A stretch of 64,000 nt of DNA from contig OZ234500.1 in NCBI GenBank assembly GCA_965153455.1, forward strand, positions 12,666,557 through 12,730,556, read 5' to 3'. Positions 11,976 through 23,265 of the stretch are shown one piece after another; the first letter of the stretch is position 1, and each line of letters starts with the position of its first letter. This stretch comes from Sphagnum compactum (taxonomy: Eukaryota > Bryophyta > Sphagnopsida > Sphagnales). The notes under the pieces are model-generated. The model was not told the origin of the DNA, made no database searches, and saw nothing but the letters and a program-made list of their open reading frames with translations. A program made the translations under genes and the position numbers.

Positions 11976-14079
11976 CAACAATTTCCTGCTTATTTTTCAT
12001 GATGTTTTGAATGTTTGATTATAGTTCTTTTGATGAGTAGAAAAAGCTTTGAGTTGTGCATTTACTTTAAATTTGAAGAAATGTTCTATGTTTAAATTTT
12101 CACTTTGTGAAAAAATTTGATCATCATGTGGAAGCTATAAAAGAATTATTCACAATAATTATTCATCACGAACTATTATAATTTTGATTACATTTTAAAG
12201 GTACCAAGATATATAAACCATGCCATAGGTTATGATATTCAGTACAATATGTGATTTCATTTATTACTAAGTACTATGAGACATTGTTGTTTCATTATCA
12301 CAAGCATTAAAATGTCAAAATGATGAGTACATTATATAACATCTAGATAGTTACATCGTAGCAATAGTTTTTTTTTTGGTATGAGCCGGGCCCACACAGG
12401 CACCATGGTCCATAACAATAGTTTAAAACAATCACCTACAGTTTGCTAATTATGCTTTCACATGAAGTTTAAGGTGCCAAATTGCATCAAATTACAAAGT
12501 AGGTTTCACTAATTTTATTGTTGAGGGCAATATTTCTATTGATATTATTATGATAGTTTTTTCAAAACTTGTTAAATCAATAAAGAAATATTTTGTGGGA
12601 TCATCACCACTAATGTTAAATAACTTGTGGCATGATCGCCACCCTTGTTACCATTTCAAAAATGAAAAAACAACACAATAGATGTCAAGTAAATGATATG
12701 AAAATACTTGTTCCTCTATATCATCAAGTTGTCTTTTGAACTTTGCCCATTAAACAAAAACAACAATTTTAGAAAGTACGTTGTTGTGGGTTTTTTCTTG
12801 GTCTTCCCAACCTAGATGAACCCATTGGCCTAAATGAATTTGAATCCATGATGATTCAAATTGAAGTTATTAGATTGCACATTCAAGTACAAGGTGCTTT
12901 GATGTTCTCAAGCATAAGAACTAAGAGCCTGAGAGAGGCAAGTCCAAAAGGACAATCTTAAGGTTTTCAAGAGGATTTAAGGTGGGTTATTGGGTGGTTT
13001 GGAGAGAGTGGGCTAGAGGTTGGAGCTACAAGGGCAGACTTTAGGACTTTGCCAAAACTGTACAGTTGTTCATTTGAAAACCAATTTCGTTCTATGACTT
13101 TCAATGTGACATGCAATTTTCTATTTTTGCATTTTTTTTATAAATAAAATTTTTAATTGTCTTTTCTTGCCTTTCATTCGCCTTGTGACATGTGCAAAAA
13201 TTAGCCTTGTTCTCGGTCCTAACTGTAGTGAGTTAGGAGTAGGCCTACTATTTTGTGTTTAGGGTAGGATTCAAGATGGCTAAGAAATGGAGTTGTAAAA
13301 GTTGAATAAGGAGACTAGTCCTTCAAGCACTTTGGACCCACTTTGATTTCTTTTTGCACAATTGTGTTGTTATAGGTTTGTGCCTTTTTATATTTGAGTC
13401 TAGTTGCATTCTTGTTTTTCTTGGTTTAGGTTTTCTATTGTTTGTGCTTGTGGTTTTTTTACATGGTGGTGGTGGGCATAAAATGGTAAAGTATGTCAAA
13501 TTTTATTTCTAAATGATAGTCACAATCACACATATGCCATAAACATTAAAAAAAATTCAAAATTTCTTTAAAAGTTTTATTATGAGTCCATGAGGCCTTC
13601 CATTGAATTTATGATAAGCTACACATAAAGTTTGAAATTTTTTTAAGAAAATGAATGAAAAGTATGTTTTTATAAATTGGTTGGTTTTTCAAGATTTTCA
13701 AAATCCTTTTAAATTAAACCTTTGATAGATTGTGATTGTAATTTATCAAAAAACTGAAACTATGTATTAAAATATATTAGGCTTCTATCAACTTCAAAGT
13801 ATAAAATTTCAATTAAAGTCTTATTTTCATGTACTTCTAACATTATTTTACAAAAATGGGATAAAAACTTTCTTGTATTTGCAAATCTAAAAATGTGCTT
13901 AAATGCATATTAAAACATATGGTTAGATTTAATATTATTGTAATGAAGTTGAAAAACTAGGTTTTATTGATCATTGAAATAAATAATATTTGTAAGTTCA
14001 ATATATTAAGGTTCAATTTATGGATATTTCCAAAAAAATAAAAAGCATGTCTTCAAGTGGCATATTTTATTGTGCTTGG
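11976..14079. other. AT-rich stretch, nothing callable
   Basis: No sustained frames. It includes a T-run at 12368-12377 and a slightly purine-richer patch near 12915-13060. Probably old transposon debris. Confidence 0.45.
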
Positions 14080-14475
14080 ACTGTGGTGCTTGTCACCTTT
14101 CCTTGGTCTTTCAACTCATGGCATTGTTCATAGTGCTTCTCTCCCCTAGTTTGTGGTTTTGCTCATGGTGTTGCCATGGTGTTCTTTTGCTCTTTTATTT
14201 GTTTTTATTCAAGGTGTTGTTTTTGAAGTTGATTCCCCTTACTTGGTAATTCTATTTGTGGCTCTATTCTTCATGCTTTCTCCCTCAATGGCTCTTCTCA
14301 TGGTGTTGCTTTCTCCTCCTCCATGTTTCTAATCATGGATTCTAATCATGTTTTTAATTCCCCCCTTTCATGCTTTCACTTGTGGCACTACTTGCATTGT
14401 TGATTTTTCCTCTTCTGTGCTTCTACTTGTGTCCCTACTCACTTTGTTACTCTCCATCCTCTAGTGGCATTTTAG
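14080..14475. repeat. Degenerate minisatellite (tggtgttgcttt / ctcatgg)
   Basis: Short modules such as ctcatggtgttg, gtgcttctctcc and catgctttctccc recur irregularly, giving a pyrimidine-biased low-complexity tract. No coding meaning is inferred. Confidence 0.45.
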
Positions 14476-17105
14476 GTACCACCCCTCTCATCCTTTGTGT
14501 AATCTTTGAAAAAAATGGATTGAATAAAGGAATTTCTGGAGACCTTATAACAATATTTTTAAAACATGATTTTTCTTTTGTTGGAATGATAATACAAATG
14601 TTGATGTTGGAGATGCATAAGTTATGTGTTATATCATGTTATTATAAAATTTTAATTACTAATAAGTCTTACAATTTTCAACCAATGAATAAGATGTCTA
14701 GGAATGGTTTAGTTTCTTACTTTTAAAATAATGGTATAAGAACATTGAAAAAAACATGTGGATGCAAAACATGGATTAGTTCCAAAAACATTGAAGAAGA
14801 AATGAATAATGACATGAAAACAATGGAAATACAACCTACAAACAAAATGACAATAGTGTTTTGATTACCATTTTTAACTTCTTTGGGGCTAGAAGTCCTT
14901 TTTAAAAATATAATGTGCAATATATAAGTTTATACAAGATCTCGGTCTCAATTTGTTGAGAGCATTTTGTTACAATGTTTGACGATGCAATATGCAATCA
15001 TATTGTATTCACCTTTTTTAGAAAAACATTTTGTTAAGAAACATTATTGAACCTAGTTTTTAAAAAAAAACAAACATATGAGTGTCCCACCAATTTTAAT
15101 ACATTATATTTTTTCCATTGTTACCTTTGACCTATGGATGTGCAAAGGGGCACAATATGACATTTCTACCTTGGTTGTGATTTAAAAAAAAGTAAAGTTA
15201 GGTCATAACATATTACAATTGGATTATTTGAAGCATCTAAAATTCTTCAATCCTAACATTGGAAAGAGATTTTCAAGATCTTTTAAAGGAATATGGGTTG
15301 AGAAAAAAAAAATTTGGTGAAAAATGAAAGTTTTAACTTCAATATACAATGACAACAATTTTAAATTTAATAGTTACTTGTGAAACCTTGGGCATGGAGC
15401 AAATTTTCAAGGTACATGTTGTGAACATGCCTTTTCAACTTAGGTTTGCTAGTATGTAATTATTGAAAAAAGGCTAACAAAGGTTTAAGATATGTTTCTA
15501 CCAAGTTTGCCCCTATAGATTTGCAAAAATGGCCTAAAAATTAAGGGAAGTGGCAAGTGCATGTAAACATATGTTGATGGAAGTCTTTGCCCACAAAAAT
15601 TGAACACAATTGTCAAAACAAGTTACATTATTTTCTATTTTATCTTTTTCTTCTTCTTGTGAAATTTTCAAGGATTTTACAAAATGTAAGCTTTTAATTA
15701 CTAAATTGACTTGTGTATATTTGGAACCACAATAATCATGTTGTAGGAAGTGTTGCAACTCCAAAACCATTGTCCTATGTTATCCCTAGTAAACTAGGGT
15801 GTTAGGTCACTACCTATGTATCACCTTGTTTCCCATGACATATTTATTATATTATTGTAGTTTGTTTATTTCTTATCGTAATTGTTATTGTGTTGAACCA
15901 ATCACAAGGACATTGGTTGCTTTAAGTGATGTTTTGCATGTAGCCATAACAAGGAGCCTAAAATTTAAGGAATTTTTTTTCATAGTCCTTTCATTATAAA
16001 CACATTGATGGAAGATGATTTAAATGTTGATATTGAGTCAAGGGAAATCTTGTTGTGAACATCAAGAAGGAAGTATGTGGAATCATAGATTATGTTTTTC
16101 TTCTTGAATATGTATGATTGAGAGTATAATAAAAAGCATGATAGGAAATCCTTAATTCCCATATTTTTGCAATTATCAAAGGTTGAAAATTGCTTTGTTG
16201 ACAAAAGTGATGTAGATTGTAATTTATATGAATCAGCAACAAGCACCAATGAACTTATTAAAAAGATTTTCAATTCATAATTGTTGGATTTTAGATTGAA
16301 ATTGAAAAAATATTTTCCTTTGACGCCATACTTACTAATTTGAAGAGATGTTGCTTGTAATTTTATAAGGTAGAATAAATAAAATGTGAATAAAAATTGG
16401 CCTAATGATTTCAAGTTTGGTTGTAAGTTCATTTTTAATTTGGTTGAATTGATTGAAATTGAAGTAGAGTTAAAAAGGAATTAGAGAGTTTGAAGGGTCA
16501 TTTGAGCAAGATGAAGTGAAGGAACCTATTTATGTGCACTCATTATACAAATATACAAGGGAAACAATCATCCTTGTATTGGCCATTCAAATGTTGTTTC
16601 TAGAAATAACATTGATATTAAAAAAATTAAATTTAAAAAAAATTCTCTATATATACTAACTAATATGAAAAAAAAAAAAATTGATTATAGAAAAACTAAT
16701 GTTGGATGGGTATAACCAAAAGGGTGAAAGTCAACCAAGATTTTAGGTTGGTTCTCCACGTCAATACAAATGGGTATGACTGTTAGTAATACCTATCTCT
16801 TCAATTCTCTAATTAATGACAATCAAACAAGGTATCATTTGGCCCCAACCATGATATTCAAGGGGGTTAAAATGTTACCTTTAAGTTTGGTTTTTAGGCT
16901 CAGTTGGTGTTTACAACACCTATTTGGAGATTGATAACTAAATCGAGATTTAAGCCTAATGCTTTTTAAAATTTGACACAAGCCTTAACCACAAGGGCCC
17001 ACGTTCACATGTGAAAAACTTAGTGAAGCCTTTTTGTTTAAAGTTCAACATGCCATGGGTTACAGCTAAAGGCATTGGCATCTGTTAAGTTTAATTAAAA
17101 GGGCT
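14476..17105. other. AT-rich stretch, nothing callable
   Basis: The longest open frame, 15980-16432 (-), is lysine/asparagine/phenylalanine-rich with no motif and is treated as chance. A poly-A run lies at 16668-16680. Confidence 0.45.
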
Positions 17106-17111
17106 TCAAAC

Positions 17112-17300
17112 GTTAAACCTTGTGGCTTAGTGGTTAAAGCTTTTGTGCCCCTCTAGTGGGTCTCAGGATCAAATCTCATTAACCTTGAAAATTGGGGTTG
17201 ATACTTAATAGGTCTTTCACCATTGAGAACCATCCTACTTGAAAAGTGATGACTCCACTTTTTGGATAATAAAAAAAGTGAGATGAGAATTTAAATAAAT
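17112..17300 (+). repeat. tRNA-derived SINE candidate
   Basis: A-box tggcttagtgg (17123-17133) followed by ttaaagc, and B-box-like ggatcaaatctc (17166-17177), spaced as in a tRNA. After it come about 100 bp of unrelated sequence and an A-rich end (ataaaaaaagtg, 17269-17280). This head-body-A-tail order fits a SINE. No target duplication was confirmed. Confidence 0.4.
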
Positions 17301-18835
17301 AAAATTATTTCCAAAATTGGGCTGATTCTCCTGAAATGTTGTACGAAGCAACCCCGTGGCTCTCTAGAAAAGGTGAAGACTTGCCGAACATTGGAAAGAA
17401 CCAGCTGTGGAATTTTTAAAAAAAACTAAAAACCTTGAAAGGTATGAGAAAATTTGAATCAAGAAATAATTGTCCAAGGTCTTTGAACAAAAAAATCTAA
17501 AAGAACTGAGACAAGTTGTTTACTTTTTTTAAAAAACTAATACCCACCCAACATTGATACAAACAAATAAACAAAACACTTATCTTAAAATATAGATGTC
17601 CCAAGTTGCAATTTTGAACATAGATACTACAAGAAAAGATTCATGTTCACTATCAAAATTATAATTTCTTGCATCTTTAAAGAATGTCAAACTCCATACT
17701 TTATGATAAGTGTTTTAAGTTTCTCCATGATGCGTAAGTGCAGGGGTGTTGCTATTAGGTGAGGGTTGAGCTTTGAAAGTGGCACACAACCTTTCAAAAC
17801 AATAAGACATATCATTGAATAGGTAATTATGAAAGATATAGATTTTCTATATTTGAAACCACTAAACTATGTGTATCTGAATATCTATATATGTCCCTCA
17901 GTGCAAATAGTGGTTTAGGGTTGATTTTAGCAGACATTTCATTAGTGAGCCTTCTGAATTTGAAATTCATATATTTGACATAGATGGGAATAGTTCTTAA
18001 ATGATGTATTATTACTTTCATCATTTTCTATTTTGCGGTGTGGAACTGGCCACAACTATAGGAAACATCAGTAGATCTTCCACAGTTTTTTTGTTAATGT
18101 GTTAGGTCCAAGACCTTAAATTGGATTGGCATGTCTCTTACTCTCTTAATTGTTATAAGACTCATTTACGTTTCTTTTCCTGGTCATTCCAAAATACTTA
18201 ACAACTTGAAATGATTTACATGCATTCTCACTTCAATGTGTGCAAGTTGAGGTAGTGCACACAACTCACTGAGATTGGATCAAAGCATAGGACCCACGAC
18301 CATCAAGGAGAGAAAGTATGCTGCTCGTTTATTACTGTCCTACGCGGTGGGGACAGTGGAGTGCACACTGTACATGGACGGTTACTAAATCTCAGTCTTA
18401 AATTTAAACCCTAAACTCTTAATTGACTTAGTAGCTCTCCACAAGTAGGCAACCTGGGGAAAGCTATTGCTGCTGCAATTCCGACATTATTTACTAAGTC
18501 TACCACTGTAGTTCCAGGGCAAGTTCAAAATTTCATTGTGGAATAATTTTTTTGGTGAAGATTCCATGTTGAAACAGAATATTCCAGAATATTCTTTATT
18601 AATCTACATAAAAGTTCCTGTAAACACTCAAAGACCATCTATGTCTTGGCCAGAGTGAACCAACAGCCACCAATGCACCAGTTGGCCATTTTGTCCACTG
18701 GATGGGCTACTTTTTTTCATTCAGCGTCCCATGAGGTTCATCTCAGTCCATTTCTTTTTGCTGCTGACCATTGTATTTTCTTTTTGGTTTGTTCTTGGTT
18801 TTTTTCCCCTAGACCTGACCTCACACATAGTTACC
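17301..18835. other. AT-rich spacer, nothing callable
   Basis: No coding frame, RNA gene or repeat family recognised. Confidence 0.4.
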
Positions 18836-19450
18836 CTACTCACCTTCCTATCCTCATAAGTATTGTACCAACCTTGGTACCTTACTAATTATCCCCTACT
18901 GACATAGTTGCCTTAATAACTAGTTATCTTATTGACCTAACTACTATACTAACTATTTACTCTACTAACTTAGCTACCTTGTTAATTACATACCCTACTG
19001 GTTTAACTTCCTTACTGACCTAACCATTGTATTAATTACCTACCCTATTGACCTAATTACATTATTATTTAACAACCTTATATACACAACCACCCTATTG
19101 ACATAAATATTCTACAAACCTAGTCACCTTGATAAGGTAACTTGTTTCCTACGTATTAACTTGCCTATCTACCTAGTTACCTTGTTAGTGTAACTTTCTT
19201 CCTACCTACTAACTTGTTTACCTACATGCCTACTTACTCTAGTAACCTATCTACCTTGATCTTTGAACTTCTTTTCTATTTACTAACTTGCCTATTAATT
19301 CAACTAGTTACCTATATACCTACTTACCTACCTATGCACCCACCTTCCTACCTACCATTATGTTCACCTACCTACCTATGTTTTTTACATAGCCAAATAC
19401 CTAACTAATTACCTACTCACTTTTCCCACCCCCCAGCCCCTCAATCCTAC
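18836..19450. repeat. Degenerate TACC / CTTACTAAC low-complexity tract
   Basis: About 600 bp is built of variants of ctacctacc, ttaccttactaac and cctactgaccta. The tract is purest at 19320-19380. It is an aged microsatellite. Frames through it read as Tyr/Leu/Pro/Thr repeats and are not genes. Confidence 0.7.
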
Positions 19451-20700
19451 CTATCAATTTATTAAGGTTCACCCTAGTCATGGATGATGAACGTAGGTCC
19501 CCATATGTAGGTATTATAAACAATTTATAATGCAAAGAATGTCATAATTGCAGCCATTGTGGTTTAGTTAATGCATATTTTACTAAACTTTGTTTACCTA
19601 ATTTATTTATGGAATGGACATTATTTTTTCAAAGAGAGTGGAAAGAATTAGTTTGGAAAGATCACACAAAGGTAAGAGACATATATTTTCTTTTGGTTTT
19701 TTACAAAATTTATTTGATTGTTTTTTAAGAATAAGGTTTTCTTTTGGTCAATAAATCTTTATAGTTTAAAAGCTTTAAAATTTGGTTTCTAATTTTTTTC
19801 CTATGTATTTTTTAAGTTTTTTGTTTTGCATTACATAATTTATATACTTTGTATAATTTTTTGGGTTTAGGGCATATATCACTAAGACTTTTTTTTGTTA
19901 AGGTTTGTATAGTTATGGTTGTAATAGGGCCTATGGCAAAATATCATTTGGATTTTAAGGTTATGCCTTATGATTTAATGTTTAAGAATTTGGTCATATA
20001 TATCAAGGCTTAAAGTTTATACTTTAGACTTTGCTCATTGTATTGGTTTTTGATCTTATCACTTGTTTAAACCTATAACATAATTATGGATTTCCTTTGT
20101 TTCCATATATTCCATAGTTGTTAACGTTCAATATTTCCTAACCCAATTTTGTTTAAATGTAATACCTATATCATATTGTGATAATTCATTAACCATGAAA
20201 CATAAAAATATTTTTTAAATATTTGAATCCCCGCCAATACATCATGAAATTCATGTTTTCAAAATTATTTATTCACCTTATAGTATGATTTAACATATAT
20301 AAAAATGAACATAATGCAAAGTTAGTCACGTTGATGATACAAGGGGTTAGGGTTTAATGTAAAATTTACTACTTAATGTTAGAATTATGGTTTAAAGTTT
20401 GGGACATATAAATTAATTAACATTTTTTTAACAAGTCTATAATAATTAAAATAAATCTAGGGTGCATTTTGGGTGGAATTTTTAGGGCTTAAACATATGT
20501 AAAACAATGCAATGTCACTTTATATTTTTTTAAAGAAAGTGAAAGAACTTAACTTGGAAATATTACGAAATGCTAAGAAACATACCTTTTTTTGTGTTTT
20601 GTTACAAATTTTATTTAATTATTCAAAAAGTTAAGGCCAAATTTCTAGTTGGTGAAAATAAGTATGTGTGCGGGTATTACAAAATTATATGAATATTTAG
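19451..20700. other. AT-rich stretch, nothing callable
   Basis: T-rich and A-rich blocks, with no motif recognised. Confidence 0.45.
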
Positions 20701-20995
20701 CCCTAAATGCAATACCCATATTCAAGTTCGTTTCGATATAACCCATAGGTGATTTAGGTAACCTGAGGTGTAGACCCAACCCTAAATGCAATACCCACAT
20801 GTAGGGTCATTTTGAAATAACTAGTATGTAATTTGGGTGGCCTTTCAATGAAAACCAAAGCCTATATGCAATACTTGCAAGTAAGTTCATTTTGAAATAA
20901 TCCATAAATGATTTAGACAACCTTAGGTTAAGAATCAACCTTAAATGCAATACCCACATGTAAGGTCACTTCAAAATAAATAGTTTGGGTACCCA
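20701..20995. repeat. Four tandem copies of a ~79-bp repeat
   Basis: Copies start near 20701, 20780, 20860 and 20939. Each opens with a variant of ccctaaatgcaatacccaca and contains ggtcattttgaaataa and gatttaggtaacct variants. Spacing is 79, 80 and 79 bp. Confidence 0.75.
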
Positions 20996-21340
20996 AAATA
21001 TGTCTTTTTATATACCTAAATTAATTTTATGACAATTAATTATCATGAATAATTATCTAAAATAATGATTTGAATAATTTATCAACATAAAAAATCTAAT
21101 TAAGATAATAAACTAAACATCAAATTATTGATTTTATTTTGAAATCTAAATTTTAATTATTTGAATAATTAAAGTTCAACCAAATAATTAGTTAATTAAT
21201 ATTAATAAATAAATGATTGTTTAAATATGATAATCAATCATTTACATTATCTAAAATAAGTTTTTAGTAATTCTTTAATTATGACATTATTTGTTGATAT
21301 TTAGACTAAATTATTATGTCATATGAGTCCCATAAATATT
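20996..21340. other. Very AT-rich spacer between tandem repeats
   Basis: Rich in attaatt and aataatt words. No other feature seen. Confidence 0.4.
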
Positions 21341-21344
21341 ACAA

Positions 21345-21485
21345 TGGAAACCTATATGCAAGTATTGTAAAAGATGTTAAAAAAATCAACTACTAGACCT
21401 ATATGCAAGTATTGCAATGAATGTAAAAAAAACCAACAACTATTTACAAGACCTATATATGGGTATTGCATATTTGAAATGGCCT
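21345..21485. repeat. Three tandem copies of a ~50-bp repeat
   Basis: acctatatgcaagtattg variants begin at about 21351, 21398 and 21452. The opening words resemble those of the 79-bp repeat (cctatatgcaatact at 20861), so the two arrays may be related. Confidence 0.6.
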
Positions 21486-22029
21486 CATGGAAATTATAAT
21501 AGAAAGGATGTATGTATTGCACAATGTTCATTTTGATATTTGTAAACCCTGGACAAATTAATGTTACCTATTCATATGGGCCTATTTAAGTTTTGATTTT
21601 TACATCTAAAGTACTAAGAAGATTATGAAAAAAAGACATATATAATTAACCATATACCCATCAAACAAATGTGACTAGAGGAAAATATTATATTGATAAA
21701 AGATGTACAAATATGGGTGGATCAAAAAATGCTAAAGAACCTAATGAAAAAAAAGGTTTTCTATAATATATCAAAGGACCAAAGTTCAAAAATTGGGTAG
21801 TCCAAAAAATAAAAGGGCTAAAAAAACCTAGCTATCTATATAAAGTGGAAACCCTAAACCATATCATTATTTACAATCCCGTGTTTAGCTCGATAAGAAG
21901 TTGCTACATGACGAGCAGAGTATAGATGGTGACGTTACATTTCAACCTAAACTGCATTTGCAACAAACTTTTCCTTTGTTATGCCCTGAACCCTATAAAC
22001 ACCCAAAAACCACCAAATTAAACCTTAAC

Positions 22030-22560
22030 ACCACCAAAGAAAAAGGCGATGGCAATAAGCTGCCGTTGCCTTTTTTGCTGGAGCACCACCATAGAAAAAG
22101 ACAACGCAACACGGCATCATTTTCTTCTTCATCTTAAATAGAGAAGAAGGTGATGGTAGCTTGTTGTCGTTGCCTTCTTTGCTACAACAACACCATAAAA
22201 AAAAACGACGGCGCATTGCCGTTGTCTTCTTCTTCTTTAACATAGAAAAGAAGGCAATGATAGCAAGTTATTGTTGCCTTCTTCACTTCAACACCACCAT
22301 AGAAGAAAGTGATGGCAGTAAATTGTCGTCACCTTCTTCGCTTCAACACCACCATAGAAGAAGATGATGGCACGTTGTCACGCCGTTGTCTTCTTTTTCT
22401 TCTCAAACATAGAGAAGAAGGCGACGGTCACCTTTTTCGTTGCAACATCACCACAAAAGAAGACGACGGCGCATTGTCGTTGTCTTTTTCTTCTTTGCTA
22501 CACCACCACAGAAGAAGACGACGACACGTCGTCGTCGTCTTCTTCTTCTCAAACATAGAG
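22030..22560. repeat. Array of tandem hairpin-forming units
   Basis: About eight irregular units of 45-75 bp have a purine arm of type gaagaaggcgatggca, a short spacer, and a pyrimidine arm of type tgccgttgccttcttc, linked by caacaccaccata. In RNA the arms of several units pair fully if G-U pairs are allowed; for example 22040-22054 pairs with 22061-22075. The last unit has a perfect 15-bp inverted repeat at 22511-22525 and 22531-22545. Open frames exist on both strands because of the codon-like period of three, but none shows a domain. Confidence 0.7.
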
Positions 22561-22597
22561 AAGACAAAACACAAAAGAAAAAAAAAAAAAAACTAAG

Positions 22598-23265
22598 AGA
22601 AGGGAGGGAGCTTACTTTCAAGCTTCCGCTCAGCCTTCTCACTTTTGGTTCCCGTTTTTACCCTCTTGCTTCTACCCTTTCATTTCAAGCACTTTTTCCT
22701 TGCTGCCATTTCTGCCCTCTCGATTCTAGCTCATAGTTCTGCCTTCCCTCTTTTGCCTTCCTGCTTCAAGCTCTCTCGAGCTCTAAAGATGGAGTGAGCG
22801 CAAAATGAGGTGAGGTAGGTAGGTAGGAGGAGAAATTTTTGGGACAACAGCAAGCTTGTTGTTGTCGCCTTATTTGCAACCAAAAAAAAAAGGAAAAAAA
22901 AAGGCAACGGCACGCTTGTGTCATTGCCTTCTTCGTTTCAAATAGAAACAAAAAAATGAAAGAAGAAGACGATGGCATCTTTTTCTTCTCAAGCAGAAGA
23001 AAAAAAAAAAAAAACCATAAAAAAGAAAAAAATGCAAAGAAGGGAAGGAGCTTACCTTTCTTCTCTCACTTCTACATTTGGGATGAAACGCTCCTATTGC
23101 CTTCTCCTCTCCATGTTCCTTCAACGTTGAGCTCTCCACCTTCCTCAAGCCTTGTGTCTCACGTCTCCTCAAAGCTCTACGCTACTCAAGCTCGAGAGCT
23201 CTGGAGATGGAGTGAGCGGGAAATGAGGTGAGGGAGGTAGGAGGGGAAAATTTTGGGGCAGAGAA
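22598..23265. repeat. Imperfect tandem duplication, period ~420-440 bp
   Basis: Copy A (about 22598-22844) and copy B (about 23036-23263) share gaagggagggagcttac at the start and gatggagtgagcg, aaatgaggtgagg, aggtaggagg and aaatttttggg at the end. Between them lies a further GAAGAAG/CTTCTTC hairpin-like stretch (22845-23000), so the duplicated unit probably includes one hairpin module. Confidence 0.6.

Noticed and set aside
15980-16432. 150-codon minus-strand frame
   Set aside because: Composition is that of random AT-rich DNA (Lys, Asn, Phe, Ser, Tyr) with no recognisable motif.
18646-19408. Frames encoding Tyr/Leu/Pro/Thr repeats
   Set aside because: Products of the TACC-type low-complexity tract.
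22309-22736. Overlapping open frames on both strands in the GAAGAAG/CTTCTTC region
   Set aside because: They arise from triplet-like repeats open in several frames at once. No domain and no consistent start.
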